This document shows, one piece after another, positions 22,690-34,540 of a stretch of DNA of 64,000 nt. The translations under genes were made by a program, and so were the position numbers. Each line of letters starts with the position of its first letter. Within the stretch, counting starts at the first letter, position 1. Below the pieces are notes generated by a model. It saw only the letters and a program-made list of their open reading frames with translations, was not told where the DNA came from and made no database searches. The DNA comes from Neckera pumila (taxonomy: Eukaryota > Streptophyta > Bryopsida > Hypnales > Neckeraceae). The stretch is taken from assembly GCA_963969595.1 (NCBI GenBank), contig OZ018410.1, positions 35,879,413 through 35,943,412 on the forward strand. Reading direction: 5' to 3'.

Positions 22690-24126
22690 CCGTCCTTAAT
22701 TCCTCCTAAGGTAGGAGGTCCATAAGGCGTGCCCATTAAAGAGCTGAAAATTAATTTTAGAGGTTTTAGAGGTGTTCTCGCATACATTGTGGTCGCGTGG
22801 TCTCCTGCAGCAAGCCCTCTGGGACTCGCTTCTTGACTCAAGCAGATGTATTTTCAATGTCTATTATTGAATATTTTATTGCAATTTGAACTTCAGATGT
22901 ATTTTCAATGTCTATTATTTCTAATTATAGAATGACATGGAAATTGAGTTTACAACATGATGTTTGTCATTGTAATATACACACATGATGAAATTTCCAG
23001 ATTTTTAAAAACAATTTTCTATCTGAGGTTATTTTTCTTCACTTTTTCTTCAAATGTTCTAAAAAAATCAATTTTCTATACAAAAAAAGCTAATTTTTTT
23101 GGGAAGTACAGAAGACATCATTAGTGAAAATCTCAGGCCTCCAAAGGGCTGCTCCACAGCCCTCTGAAGGACCCTGAATAGTGTTTTACGGGGCTAAAAA
23201 TTTATTTCATGCCCTATTTCCACGCAGCAATTTCTGCTGTGACAATGGCGCAGGCGCAGGAACCCAAATTCGCGAGTAGAAAATTTAATTTAAAAAAAAA
23301 TTAATCTTAAAAAAAATTTAAACAAAACAAAACAAAAACATTTGCAAAATTTGACTGCTCACCAAGGGCACTTTTCCAAGTTGACAGGCTATACATGAAA
23401 TGCATGGCCTATCAACTTGGAACAGCCCTTCCGTGGGCTAGATTTTTTTTTAATGGTAGTTTAATCTCCGAAAAAAAAATATAAAAATTTCATACATATT
23501 AAGTTGCAAAACAACAACAAACTGACTGATGACCAGTGAGGTTTGAAACCAATGGTCATGGGTCTGTCATTTAGGGGTTAAAACCCGAATGACCGCTAGA
23601 CTCAAACCTCATTATGTGGCTTCCGTGTGGCTCAAATTTGATCATATCTGGCTCCGTTCCAAGTTGTTAGCATTGAGGGAGGGTGGCATTATCAAGTGGC
23701 AAGGATGTGGCCCTCCCGGTTGTAGTTTTTTCTAGGATTCTCAGGTTTCTTTGTTTTCTATGGTCTTTATTGCTCATGATTTCTTTATTTGTCCAGCCTC
23801 ACAGCTTGGCTGTTTTGTATTGTTTTATTTTTAATGCATTGGTTTCTGTCCATTTGTTCAAATAATAATAATAAATTATTAATTTTAGAAAGGTTAGGCT
23901 TTTTGAAAAATATTTTTCAATAAATTTTCCTTAAAAGACAATGGAATTGGCATCTAACCCAATTAGTTATGAACTTTTGAAGTTAAAACGCATCCTAAAA
24001 TGTATATTGTTTTGTACATTGTTGGTCCATCAAGAGGTCCATCAGGCGCGCCCATTTAAGAGCTGAAAATTAATTTTGGAGAGGTTAGACTCCTAGAAAA
24101 ATATTTTTCAGCAAATTTTCCTTGAA
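22690..24126 (+). repeat. Copies of a GGTCCAT...GCCCATTTAAGAGCTGAAAATTAATTTT repeat family
   Basis: The block AGGTCCAT, GCGTGCCCATTAAAGAGCTG, AAAATTAATTTT occurs near 22708-22760 and 24033-24080. The companion block TTTTTCA.AAATTTTCCTT, GGAATTGGCAT, TAACCCAA occurs near 23915-23965 and 24103-25425 (interrupted by the CACTA element). A reverse copy lies at 47745-48060. This is a dispersed family without coding sequence. Confidence 0.6.
23363..23430. repeat. Short hairpin, about 30-bp arms
   Basis: AAGGGCACTTTTCCAAGTTG through CTATACATG pairs with CATGGCCTATCAACTTGG followed by AACAGCCCTT across a loop of a few bases. The inner 18 bp pair nearly perfectly. It could be a small foldback transposon or a small-RNA precursor. 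Confidence 0.65.
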
Positions 24127-25391
24127 CACTAGAAGAAAAACGTGTCCGGCACAACTGGCTACTCTGCAACTAGTGTCCTATACAACTATCTTGCAACTAT
24201 AATCCTCTCTATTAGCACCAAATCTAACTTCTTTGTCTTATGTTGTTGTTTTACAACATTGATACATTGTTTTAGTTGCAAAGACGTCAATCTATAGTTG
24301 CAAAAAAAGATTGCAACTATAAAGTAACCAAAGTTCTTTAGTAGTTGCTTTCTAGTCGCTTTCTAGTCTTACACTAGTTGTGTCTTAGTCATTTTCTATA
24401 CTACTAGAAATTTAGCTTTTCTGTTGATTTGGTTGCATAGATTTGATTCACTTTATTATTGATTTGGAGTGTGATTTGTTGATTTGGAAGAAATCAATAG
24501 AAAAGTGAACCAAATGAATGTCACCAAATCAACCAAAAAATTGAATTTCTCTAAGTGAAAAAATAGTCGTTTCTTAAGTTTTATACTAGTTGTTTCTTAA
24601 TTGATTTCTAGTCATTTTCTAGTTGTTTCTTAACTGATTTCTAGTCATTTTCTAGTTGTTTCTTAATTGATTTCTAGTCATTTTCTAGTTGTTTCTTTGT
24701 TGCTTCCAAAGTTCATTCCCATTTGACTTATATCAATTGTCCCATATCAATTGTAAAGACTACCATTAGATTAGACATATAAGACTTGTAAGTCGTTGCA
24801 GTCTTATACAATTGATTTTTTTGATTTAATTCTAAGATTTCTATGATTTGTAGATATCTACAGAGTATCAATTTCTATAATTTGTAGATTTCTACAATCT
24901 ATAGAAATAAAAAAATATTTAAAATAAAAAAAAATTTAAAATCTACAAAATTATTAGATTTCCTAACCAATGAAATCTATTAAGTATCAATATTTAAATT
25001 TTTGAAATCTAGAAATAAGGTAGATTCGGAATTTTGAAATCTAGAAAAAGATAGATTTGAAATTCTAAAATCTAGAAGAAAGGTAAATCTGAAAAATCTA
25101 GAAGAAAGGTAGATCTGAAAAATCTAGAAAAAAGGTAATTTTGAAAATCTAGAAGAATGTTAGATCTGAAAAATCTAGAAAAAAGGTAATTTTGAAATTT
25201 TGAAATCTACAAATTAATGAAAATAAATATTCTAAAACAAACAAGTCGCATATGAGATGGTGTCCACAGCAACTACAAGCCTACTGAGAAGTCTCCACAT
25301 TATCACCAGTCGCAAAGTAGGCACAAGTGTTCTATGCGACTGAAAACTAGTTGCATAGTGTAGTTGCAAAAACCCTCATTTCCTTCTAGTG
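24127..25391. mobile_element. Non-autonomous CACTA (En/Spm-like) DNA transposon
   Basis: The left end CACTAGAAGAAAAACG and the right end (reverse complement CACTAGAAGGAAATGAG) form CACTA-type terminal inverted repeats. The 3-bp target duplication GAA flanks both sides (24124-24126 and 25392-25394), as expected for this superfamily. The interior has subterminal TTGCAACTA/TAGTTGC repeats, three copies of a 33-bp unit (TTTCTAGTCATTTTCTAGTT-type, 24595-24695), and a repeated AAATCTAGAAGAAAGGTAGA-type unit at 25015-25200. It encodes no transposase. The flanks on both sides together form one uninterrupted copy of another repeat family, so this is a nested insertion. Confidence 0.85.
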
Positions 25392-25486
25392 GAAAGGCAA
25401 ATGGAATTGGCATGTAACCCAAGTCATTTTGTATGTTTTGGAGCTTCATGGAGTTAGTATGAACTTTTGAAGTTATTAGGCAAGAA

Positions 25487-26413
25487 TTAACCCCTAAAGG
25501 ACCACTGTCCGTTCGAGGGACAAATGGGATTTTGGGCAAGTACCTACGAGCTGAATTTTTGTTGTAATTTTCTAAAACTTTTTTTGGAGATAGAAAAATT
25601 GATAAGCTTTGTGGGAATATAATTTTTTTTCAATCGGTGCTCGGGAACAAAAGTTATGTCCAAATAAGCTCAAAATAGGGGAGAGAGGGTGATAAAAAAA
25701 ATTTGCAAAAAATTTAATTTTTGAATTTTTTTCCCTTATAGATTATATTTTTGTGTATTTGGAAAGCTCTAATTCATTCCATTTGAATTTCTTATGAGAA
25801 AGTTATAGACAATCTTGTTTTTCAAGCAATTAGAGCATCTTCTTGAAAAAAATAACTTGTAGGATTCATTTTGGAATACAATTTTTGCAATTTTTTCAAA
25901 AAAAAAGTTCTACATGGTTTAGTTTTTGTGCTAGAACAATCTCACCACTGGAATTAGTGCATTTTCATTCCATCTAAAAGATATTAATATTTTAGATTTT
26001 CCTTCTATCTTGTACCTACTTCTACTCAATAATTTTTTTAAGAATGAAAATTAAGTTTTTTTGGATTTCTTTTTTTTTCCTAGATTCTTAATTCAATTCT
26101 CCACTAGAAAGATTTAAAGCTCAAAGATTTGTAGTGCAAAAAATTTAAGTTAAAAATGTTCAAAGTCAAAAAAATCTAGTCCCGCAATGTGCTGAAAAAC
26201 TTGTTTTTTTCACTTCAAACGTAGATATCTTGCAATCTGGGCGGTCAAAAATTCTGAAATTTTTTTACACCTTCTCATACTAGTTAGGTATAAGATCCTA
26301 TGATTAGATGTGCAAAAGAAACAATTTTAATTTTTTTTTACTCTTTGCTCTAGAAATGGCAGTTTTGAGAGTTTTTTGGCAGAAATAAGGCCTTGGTTCT
26401 TTAGGGGTTAAGG
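25487..26413 (+). mobile_element. TTAA-flanked MITE-like element, copy A
   Basis: Ends are TTAACCCCTAAAGGACCA and the reverse complement of a right end reading TTAACCCCTAAAGAACC. A TTAA tetranucleotide lies at each boundary. About 0.93 kb, AT-rich, no open frame of note. The interior order (GGGACAAATGGGATTTTGGGC, CAAATAAGCTCAAAATAGG, GAGAAAGTTATAGACAATCT, TTGTACCTACTTCTACT, GGCAGTTTTGAGAGTTTTTT) defines the family and recurs in the copies listed below. Confidence 0.8.
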
Positions 26414-26689
26414 TGCATAAGCTAGTGGTGAACCACCCATATTCAAGTCAATATTGAGGGATCAAATTTGGACTAGAAAGGTCACATTTGGATGTAAAAC
26501 AGATTTGTATTCTTTATACATAGAAATATAATTTTCCTTATGATAAAATAGTATCACTTGAAACCTAGTGAATTTGTGTAACCACTATTATCGTGTGACA
26601 AGAAGCTCTCATTTTTTAATCACATAAAGACAAACTGCTACTAACATTTTGTAAAATCCACGTACCACAAATCCTCACAAAACATTAAA

Positions 26690-27396
26690 TTTAAAACTTT
26701 AAATTCTTTGCTTGTCATAGATTATACTTTTAGCTACACAAGAAAACTTTTATTCATTCCATTTAGAGTTGTTATGAGAAAGTTATAGACAATCTTGTTT
26801 TTTGGACAATCAATTAAATCATATTCCTGAAAAAAAATAACTTATAGGATTCATTTATGAACTCAATTTTCACAATTTTTCAAAATAAAAAGTTTCACAA
26901 GGTTGAGATCTCTTGCTAAAACAATCTCACCTTGAAATTAGTGAGATTCAATTCCATCTCAGAGCTATTAATGGTTTAATTTTCCCTTGAATCTTGAAAA
27001 TATTTTTATTTAACAATTTTTGAACAAGTAAAAATTAAGTGTTTGTTTTTTGTATTTTTTTTATTAGACTCTCAATTCAATTCTTTAAGACAAAAAATAA
27101 AAATTCAAATTTAGTAATGCAAAAATTTTAAGTTAAGAAGGTTCAAAGCCAAAAAATCTAGTCGACTAAAATGCATAAACATTTTGTTTTCTTCACTTTA
27201 TATGCAAATATCTTGCAATCTACACAATCAAAGTTTTTGAAATTTCTTCCACATATTTTTACTAAATTTTAGTATAAGATCCTAGGTTAGTTGTGCAAAT
27301 TTTAAAAAAATTAAATTTTTCTGCTCTTTTCAATAAAAATGGCAATTTTAATTGTTATTTGGTGGACAAAAGATCTTGGGACTTTAGAGGTTACTA
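26690..27396 (+). mobile_element. Diverged, 5-prime truncated copy of the TTAA family
   Basis: Shares the block order of copy A from the ATAGATTATA and GAGAAAGTTATAGACAATCT blocks to the terminal GATCTTGGGACTTTAGAGGTTA, with more substitutions. The left TTAA end is lost. Confidence 0.65.
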
Positions 27397-27542
27397 ATTG
27401 TGTTACAATTACCTATATAGTGTGGATTTCCAAATGCTTAGCAACCTTTGGACTTGACTTGGGGTGAAGTACAATGTACAAAAATTGATGACAAAAGCTA
27501 GGCTGAAAGCACATTCTCAAATAATTGATGATAAAAGCTTTG

Positions 27543-28460
27543 TTTACCCCCCTAAAGGACCAAGGCCATTTTTCTGCCAAAAAAAAACTCAAAACTGCCA
27601 TTTTTATAGCAAAGAGCAAAAAAAATCGGAAATTGTTATCTTTTCACATCTAACCATAGGATCTTATACCTAACAAGTATGAAAATGTGTGGAAAAAATT
27701 TCAGAATTTTTGACTGCACAGATTGTAAGATATCTACATTTAAAGTGAAAAAAACAAATTTTTCATCACATTGTGGGACTAGGTTTTTTGACTACAAACA
27801 TTTTTAACTTTAAATTTATGTACTACAATGTTTTATACTTAAAATCTTTATAGTGGAGAATTGAATTGAGAGTCTAACAAAAAATCAAAGAATCAAAAGA
27901 ACTTAATTTTCATTATTAAAAAATTATTTAAGTAGAAGTAGGTACAAGATAGAAGGAAACTCTAAAATATTCATATCTTTATATGGAATTAAAATGCATT
28001 AATTCCAATGGTAAGATTGTTTTAAAAAAAAACTAAACCACACGGAACTTTTTTTTTGATAATTGTAAAAGCTGCATTCAGAAATGAATCCTACAAGTTA
28101 TTTTTTTCAGAAAGAATGATGCTCTAAAGGCCCGAAACACAAGATTGTCCATAACTTTCTCATAACAAATCCAAATGGAATGAATCAAAGCTTTGTAGAT
28201 AGACAAAAATATAATCTATGGGAAAAAAATTCTTTTTTTTTATTTTTGCAGATTTTTTTTGTTGCCCCCTCTCCCTTGTTTTGAGCTTATTTGGGCATAA
28301 CTTTTGTCCGTGAGCACTAATTGAAAAAAAAATTATATTCCCTCAAAGATGATCAGTCCTTCTATCTTCAAAAAAAGTTTTAAAAAATCAAGACAAAAGT
28401 CCAGCCCATAGGTACCTGCCCGCAATCCCAAATGTCCGCTAAACGGACAATGCCTAGGGC
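27543..28460 (-). mobile_element. TTAA-family element, copy B (inverted)
   Basis: Reverse-complement copy. It begins CCCCCCTAAAGGACCAAGGCC and ends in the GGACAATGCCTAGGGC region. The interior blocks are in reverse order to copy A. The TTAA ends are degraded (TTTA at the left). Confidence 0.75.
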
Positions 28461-29065
28461 ATGTTTTGATCTTCTTGGAATTTACTCTAATTTGAACAAA
28501 AAGCCAACATTTTGATAAATTGAATCAATTTTTTTAAAATTGTAACTGTACAAATTCAAACTAGACATATTAGAGATTACATAGGAAAAGAAAACATGAC
28601 AATATCATTTAAGAATTGAAAGATTATAATGTCTGATTTTGAAGGTGTTAAAACTATGAAAATCTTTCAGTTATCTTTTGGAAAGTCAAATCTAAAAAGT
28701 TGGTGACCAAAAAAATATGAGGTTGAAGGGCCTAACATGCATAACCACAATCAATTTATGGCTTCTCAAAATCTACTCTACAATTTTTTAAATGAATTTT
28801 TTGTGTGGTTTTTTCTCCAAGATCTAGTGTATTTGAGGCTAATCAAGAGCCTTCAATACTACAAAAAGTCAAGATGGCAATGGGTACCCTTGCACAAAAA
28901 AATCATAATCATTCAATTTCAAAATCAAGTTTTCAATGCTAAAACTAGACTTCAAAAATATTTGTCAAAATATAAACTACTAAAAACAAAAATTTATTTA
29001 GATCTTAATTAACTTCAAAGTTTTGTCGACACTACAAATTGGTGCCTTGGGCATTTAGGGGTTAA
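28461..29065 (-). mobile_element. Second TTAA-type family, partner of 56101-56795
   Basis: Ends at right in TTAGGGGTTAA. The interior (ACTAGACATATTAGAGAT, GTTAAAACTATGAAA, GGTGACCAAAAAAATA, GGGCCTAACATGCATAA, GATCTAGTGTATTTGAGGCT, AGTCAAGATGGCAATGGGTA) is the reverse complement of 56101-56795. It is sandwiched between copies B and C and shares the TTAA at 29062-29065 with copy C. Confidence 0.65.
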
Positions 29066-29975
29066 CACATAAAAGCCTATTGTCCCTTTGGAGGACAAAT
29101 GGGATTTTAGGTAGGTATCTAGGAGCTAAATTTTTGTCTTGATTTTCTAAATTTTTTTTTTGAAAATAGGAAAACTGCTAAGCTTCATGGGAGTATATCA
29201 TTTTTTCAATTAGTGCCCAAGAATAGAAGTTATGCGCAAATAAGCTCAAAACAGCCTTCAGGGAGAAGCAAAATAAAATAAAATTATTTTAATTATTTTA
29301 ATTTTTTTTAATAGGTTATATTTTTTCTATTTGGAAAGCTTTGATTCATTTCATTTGGATCTTTTATGAGAAAATTATGGACCATCTTGTTTTTGGGGCA
29401 CTTGGAGCATCTTCATGAAAAAAATAACTTGTAGGATTCATTTCTGAATGCAATTTTACAATTTAAAAAAAAAAAAATTCTACAAGGTTCCGTTTTTTTG
29501 CTAGAACAATCTGACCATTGGGATTAGTGCAATTTAATTCCATATAAAAGATATGAATATTTTAGATTCCCTTTTTATCTTGTACCTACTTCTACTTAAC
29601 AATTTTTTTAATTATGAAAATTAAGTTTTTTTGTATTTTTTTTTCCCCAAGACTCTCGACTCAATTCTCCACTTTAAAAATTTAAAGCTCAAGACTCTGT
29701 AATGCATAACATTTAAGTTAAAAAATTTCAAAGTCAAAAAATCTAATCCCGCAATGTGTTGAAAAACTTGTTTTATTCATTTTAAATGCAAAAATCTTGC
29801 AATCTGTGCAATCAAAAATTCTAAAAAAATTTCCACACATTTTCATACTAGTTAGGTGTAAGATCCTATGATTAGATGTGCAAGAAAAACATTTTCAATT
29901 TTTTTTTACTCTTTCCTATAAAAACGGCAGTTTTGGGTGTTTTGGGGTAGAAAAAAGGCCTTGGGCCTTTAATGT
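29062..29975 (+). mobile_element. TTAA-family element, copy C
   Basis: Same orientation and block order as copy A, starting at TTAA 29062 with CCCTTTGGAGGACAAATGGG soon after. It ends GGCCTTGGGCCTTTAA. Confidence 0.7.
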
Positions 29976-30399
29976 AGCCCCATGTTTGTAGAGTAAACAC
30001 TATTTGAGAAGCAACACTAATTAAAATAGAATGAAGAGTGTACCCCCCAGTGAAAAATGAACAAATGCAATTTTTTTAATTTTTTTAATGCAATGGCTTG
30101 TTCAGAAAGAAGAAAAGAAAAAAGGATGAACAAATGAAAGCCTGTAACTGAACTTAAACTTTTCCTCATGGAAAATGAAGCGCATGTGAGTGTTGCAGGC
30201 CAGGTCATCAATACAGCACTGCATCAGGTAGTTCGAAAACAACCGAAAGAATCCAGAACTCCAGCAATAACTAGCCGACAGTACCATAGCCGGAGGTCAT
30301 CTTGGGCCAAAAAAATAATTAAAATTTTTGAAGACGAATGGTTTTGGAAATGAATAAGGTGGAAACACTTAAAACTATCAAATAAGCAATTAAACATAG

Positions 30400-30695
30400 T
30401 TGGACGCACCTATTTCTAAAAACAATATTTTTGCAGTATTAGCAATTGAAAATCATGAATTTAAAAAAAAAAAAGATTTTTTGGATATGTAATGTCTATG
30501 ACTTTTCAAAGTGGAAGCTCCCTAAATCAATAAAACCGTCATATAGTTGAATCTAAAACCAAAATCTCCAAAAATCAACAATCAACCAATCACAGTTAAG
30601 TATGGGGATAGTTTAATGACGGTTTTGAAGAACATTAATTGTAATGGAAGTCTAGGATACATAAATGTGTACAAGGATAGTTTTTGGTGTTTTCA
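30400..30695 (+). repeat. Dispersed repeat, relatives near 7410-7545 and 48880-49020
   Basis: 30420-30520 is the reverse complement of 7410-7545. 30555-30690 (CAATCAACCAATCACA..TTAAGTATG, then GAAGTCTA) is collinear with 48895-49015 in direct orientation. It abuts the TTAA of copy D. Confidence 0.55.
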
Positions 30696-30697
30696 CC

Positions 30698-31630
30698 TTA
30701 AGCCCTAAAGGACCAAGGCCTTTTTTCTGCCAAAAAACTCTCAAAACTGCCATTTCTAGAGCAAAGAGTAAAAGAATTTGAAAAATGTTTTTTTTGCACA
30801 TCTAATTGTAGGATCTTATACCTAACTAGTATGAGAATGTGTGGAAAAAATTTCAGAATTTTTGACTGCACAGATTGCAAGATATCTGTGTTTGAAGTGA
30901 AAAAAACAAATTTTTTAGCACATTGCGGGACTAGATTTTTTGACTTTGAACACTTTTAACTTAAATATTTTACACTATAGAGTTTTGAGCTTTAAATCTT
31001 TCTAGTGGAGAATTGGATTGAGAGTCTAGGGAAAAAAAAGAATTTCAAAAAAACTTAATTTTCATTCTTAAGAAAATTGTTAAGTAGAAGTAGATACAAG
31101 ATAGAAGGAAAATCTAAAATATTAATATCTTTTAGATGGAATTAAAATGCACTAATCCCAATGGTGAGATTGTTCTAGCACAAAAACTAAACCATATAGA
31201 ACTCTTTTTTTTGAGAAATTGCAAAAACTGCATTCCAAAATGAATCCTACAAGTTATTTTTTTCAAGAAGATGCTCTAATTGTCCAAAAAACAAGATTGT
31301 CCATAACTTTCTCATAGAAAATCCAAATGAAATGAATCAAAGCTTTCCAAATAGACAAAAATATAATCTATAAGGAAAAAAGATTTTTTTTTTAAATTAT
31401 TTTTTTTGCAAAATTTTTTTGCTGCCCCTTCTCCCCTGTTTTGAGCTTATTTGGGCATAAATTTTGTTCCCGGGCACCGATTGAAAAAAAAAATTATATT
31501 CGCACAAAGCTTATCAGTTTCTCTATCTCCAAAAAAAGTTTCAAAAAATCATGACAAAAATTTAGCCTGTAGGTACCTGCCCAAAACCCCACTTGTCCAT
31601 TGAATGGACACTTGGTCCTTTACGGGTTAA
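30698..31630 (-). mobile_element. TTAA-family element, copy D (inverted)
   Basis: Starts TTAAGCCCTAAAGGACCAAGG and ends GGTCCTTTACGGGTTAA. TTAA lies at both boundaries (30698-30701, 31627-31630). About 0.93 kb, full-length, inverted relative to copy A. Interior blocks are well conserved. Confidence 0.8.
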
Positions 31631-34540
31631 GCCACTTGAACTTGCCAAATCTAAGGAAAATTTGACATGAAGAAAGTCAAAATGTTTGGAAAGATACTTT
31701 GGAAAGATACTTGAACAACTTGATCCTATAACATGTCTGCTAAATAATCAAGGAGGAATTTAAATTCATCCTCTAACTTTACAACACTCTAAGTAGGAAC
31801 ACTATGAAAATGAAGAATTGCGTTCTAGATTCTCCACTCTTCAAACTCAATGAACATTCTTAAGTGTCAAACTCGTGAAGGGCCACATCATTTTTTGAAT
31901 TTTTTGAATTTTCCTTTGTTGTGCAAATCGAAGATTACATCTTCTTTGAAATTGATGATGTAAGAATACGCCCATTGAAATTCATTGTAATCGGCTCCAA
32001 AGTCAAATCATAAGTTTCCACCCAAATTAATAATGTAGAGGTGGTCATAATTGAAAACTTCATTGAGCATTATGATTGGTTAATCTAAATCCAAATATTG
32101 TAGTCTTAGAGAATGGAGAATAAAAGATTTATATAATTCTTCCTAGAGTTCACAAGCATGGCTATAACACAGGCTATAATTATTAAGCTCCCATGAAATT
32201 TACGTAACACTTTTTTTCTCTTTTTCTCTTTGTATATTTGTATTACAATTACTTGTCAATCAAAGACAACTATTGAATCAAAAAATTTGTGCCATATGAT
32301 AGATATAGAAGCGTATAACATTATAGAGATCTAAAGCGTGCCCTCTTTTTATAGTTTTAGAATGATATATATATATATATACCTTAAATTTGGCTGTTTG
32401 TTTGTTTGTTTGTTTGTTTGTTTTGTTTGTTACGTTGAGATCTCCCGGACCGTGCATCCCCCGGCCGCGTGCTTGGTACCATCGGAAAGGGCTCGGCGAG
32501 GAGGGGTGCACGGGCTTGGTTTCGTGGCGTTTGGAGCGGTGGTGCAAAAGTTATTGAATTTCAAAGTATTTATTGATTAAAAAATTAGAAAATTACTTTT
32601 ACTTTGCTTTTGGTGGCGTTCTTGCTACTGGGAGTGGAACTGGGAGTGGAACTAGAAGTGGATGAAAATTGGGCCAACGGCACAGGGCCACACTAGTATA
32701 TATAATAGGTACATACAGAAAATGTAAATGCAAATGCTAAATTTGGTATTTTAGCACAATTAGGGCACACTTAAATATTGGTTTTGGATGTTTATAGTGA
32801 CTTCTTTTGCCTATTTGAATAATATACTTCAAAAACGCATGTTAAATTCATACTTCATCAAAAATTTGTAATTTCAATTGCTATTAACTTTGCTTTCATT
32901 TATCTATTTGTAAAAAAAAAATGCAAAAAATTCAACCATCCCACAACAGAAAGGTTGTCATAGAGCCATCCATATATACACCCAAGAGAAGGTGACAATA
33001 CTAATTCTACTAGTGTTTCTAGCAACTTTGACCTTAATCCCAGAATGCCGTTGCAAATTAGATTGATCTAATGGATGACAAAGAATCCTTTTGTGTAAGA
33101 CAAAAGTGTAATTGTTCATCCTTGGATACGTGCAAAAAAGAGAGATCTTGCACAATAGTTTGACCTCCAATGAATACTTTTAGTTTTTTTAAAGTCAATG
33201 ATTCATATTGTATCAATAAAGATGATTTCCATTGTAACCGGCCCGTCTTCATAGATTTCATCCTTAATCCTTAAAGGATGCGGCCTTCCATGGCCACAAT
33301 AATCACCAAAATACTTGGATTATTGGACCAATAGGTGCATTCTTTGATTTTTCAATTAATAGTTAAGTCATTTATCAACCATTTTTTGGTCTCTGTGTCC
33401 TTTTACCTCACAGCAATGCTACGGACTTTACATGTCTAACGGATGACTTCACTTAGTATTGTAGGATGGGAATAAATGTTTTTCATCCAATTTATTTATT
33501 TAAAGGGTACTTGAATACATTTTAAATGAATACTATTGCAAAGTCCCTTATTATAGTCTTGTTGACTTTTCTAAAGAAGAAGATGTTCAATCCACGGATC
33601 ACTTGGTAGTGTAGTTTGACCATTTCTTGCTATTTTTTCTTGATGTGAATTTCAACCACAAAAATGATGTTTTTTATTTGAATCCAACTACTAAAATGAA
33701 ACTTACCAAGTGCAGTTTCTGCTCCAATTCAAAATTTTGAAAAATTCATAAATTGCAATATTTTATAGAATATGAACTTTGGGCCTATAACCATGGTTTG
33801 TTGATTTTCTAATTTTAGAATGATATAATAATTCTAGTTTTTACCATGATATTTTACACTATAATATACATCTATGGTAAAAATTTCATATTTTTTGAGT
33901 ATATTTGGTGAATTTTCTTTATTTAATTTTTTTTTTATAGTAATTTTAAATTTTTCCAAAAAATTGAAAACTTTATAACTTGTATAGTAGACACAAAACT
34001 TCATCTTTAAAAAGTAAATTTAAGATTTTTCATTCACATCTAGTTGCAAAATGGAAGCAAACAAAGTGATGACAGTTGAGGCTTGAAATCAATGGTCATG
34101 GGCCTAGCCTTACAAAGTTAGAGGTTAATCCTTAAACAACAATGAGGATATTTTTTGTCCAATGGATGACAAAGAATCTTTCTATGCAGGAGAGAAGTGT
34201 ACTTGTTCATCCTTGAAATTTTGTGCAAAATGGAGAGATCTTGCACAATAGTTTGACCTCCAATGAATACTTTTGTTTTTCCCAAAGTAGATGATGTCAC
34301 ATAGGGCCAAAAGGGATGATTTCCACTGTCACTAGCCTGATGTTTAAGAGTTGAAGGATGCAACCCTGTGACCAAGTTAGTCACCAGAACTACTCCGATT
34401 ATTGGACCAATAGGTCCATTCTTTCTTTCTATAGTGAACACTAAAGTCATCCATAAACCATCGACCACTTTTTGGCCTCAGGATCCTTCAAGTGTTAAAT
34501 ACAAATTTAATATTTTTGGAACCGACCCTAGAATTGAAGA
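31631..34540. other. Repeat-rich intergenic region
   Basis: No gene seen. Contains an (AT)n run at about 32368-32382, (TTTG)n at about 32393-32432, a GC-rich island (32436-32545) and a pair of direct repeats (33055-33410, 34155-34490). Confidence 0.55.
33055..34490. repeat. Direct repeat pair, about 340 bp, 1.1 kb apart
   Basis: 33055-33410 and 34155-34490 share, in order, GGATGACAAAGAATC, TTGTTCATCCTTG, GAGATCTTGCACAATAGTTT, GACCTCCAATGAATACTTTT, GATTATTGGACCAATAGGT, CATTCTTT and CCA.TTTTTGG. They could be decayed terminal repeats of a retroelement or a tandem duplication. No TG/CA ends or coding domain were seen between them. Confidence 0.65.

Noticed and set aside
32436..32545. 5S rRNA or tRNA-derived SINE
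   Set aside because: GC-rich with a GGGTGCACGGGCTTGG stretch, but A/B/C-box order and 5S consensus are not met.
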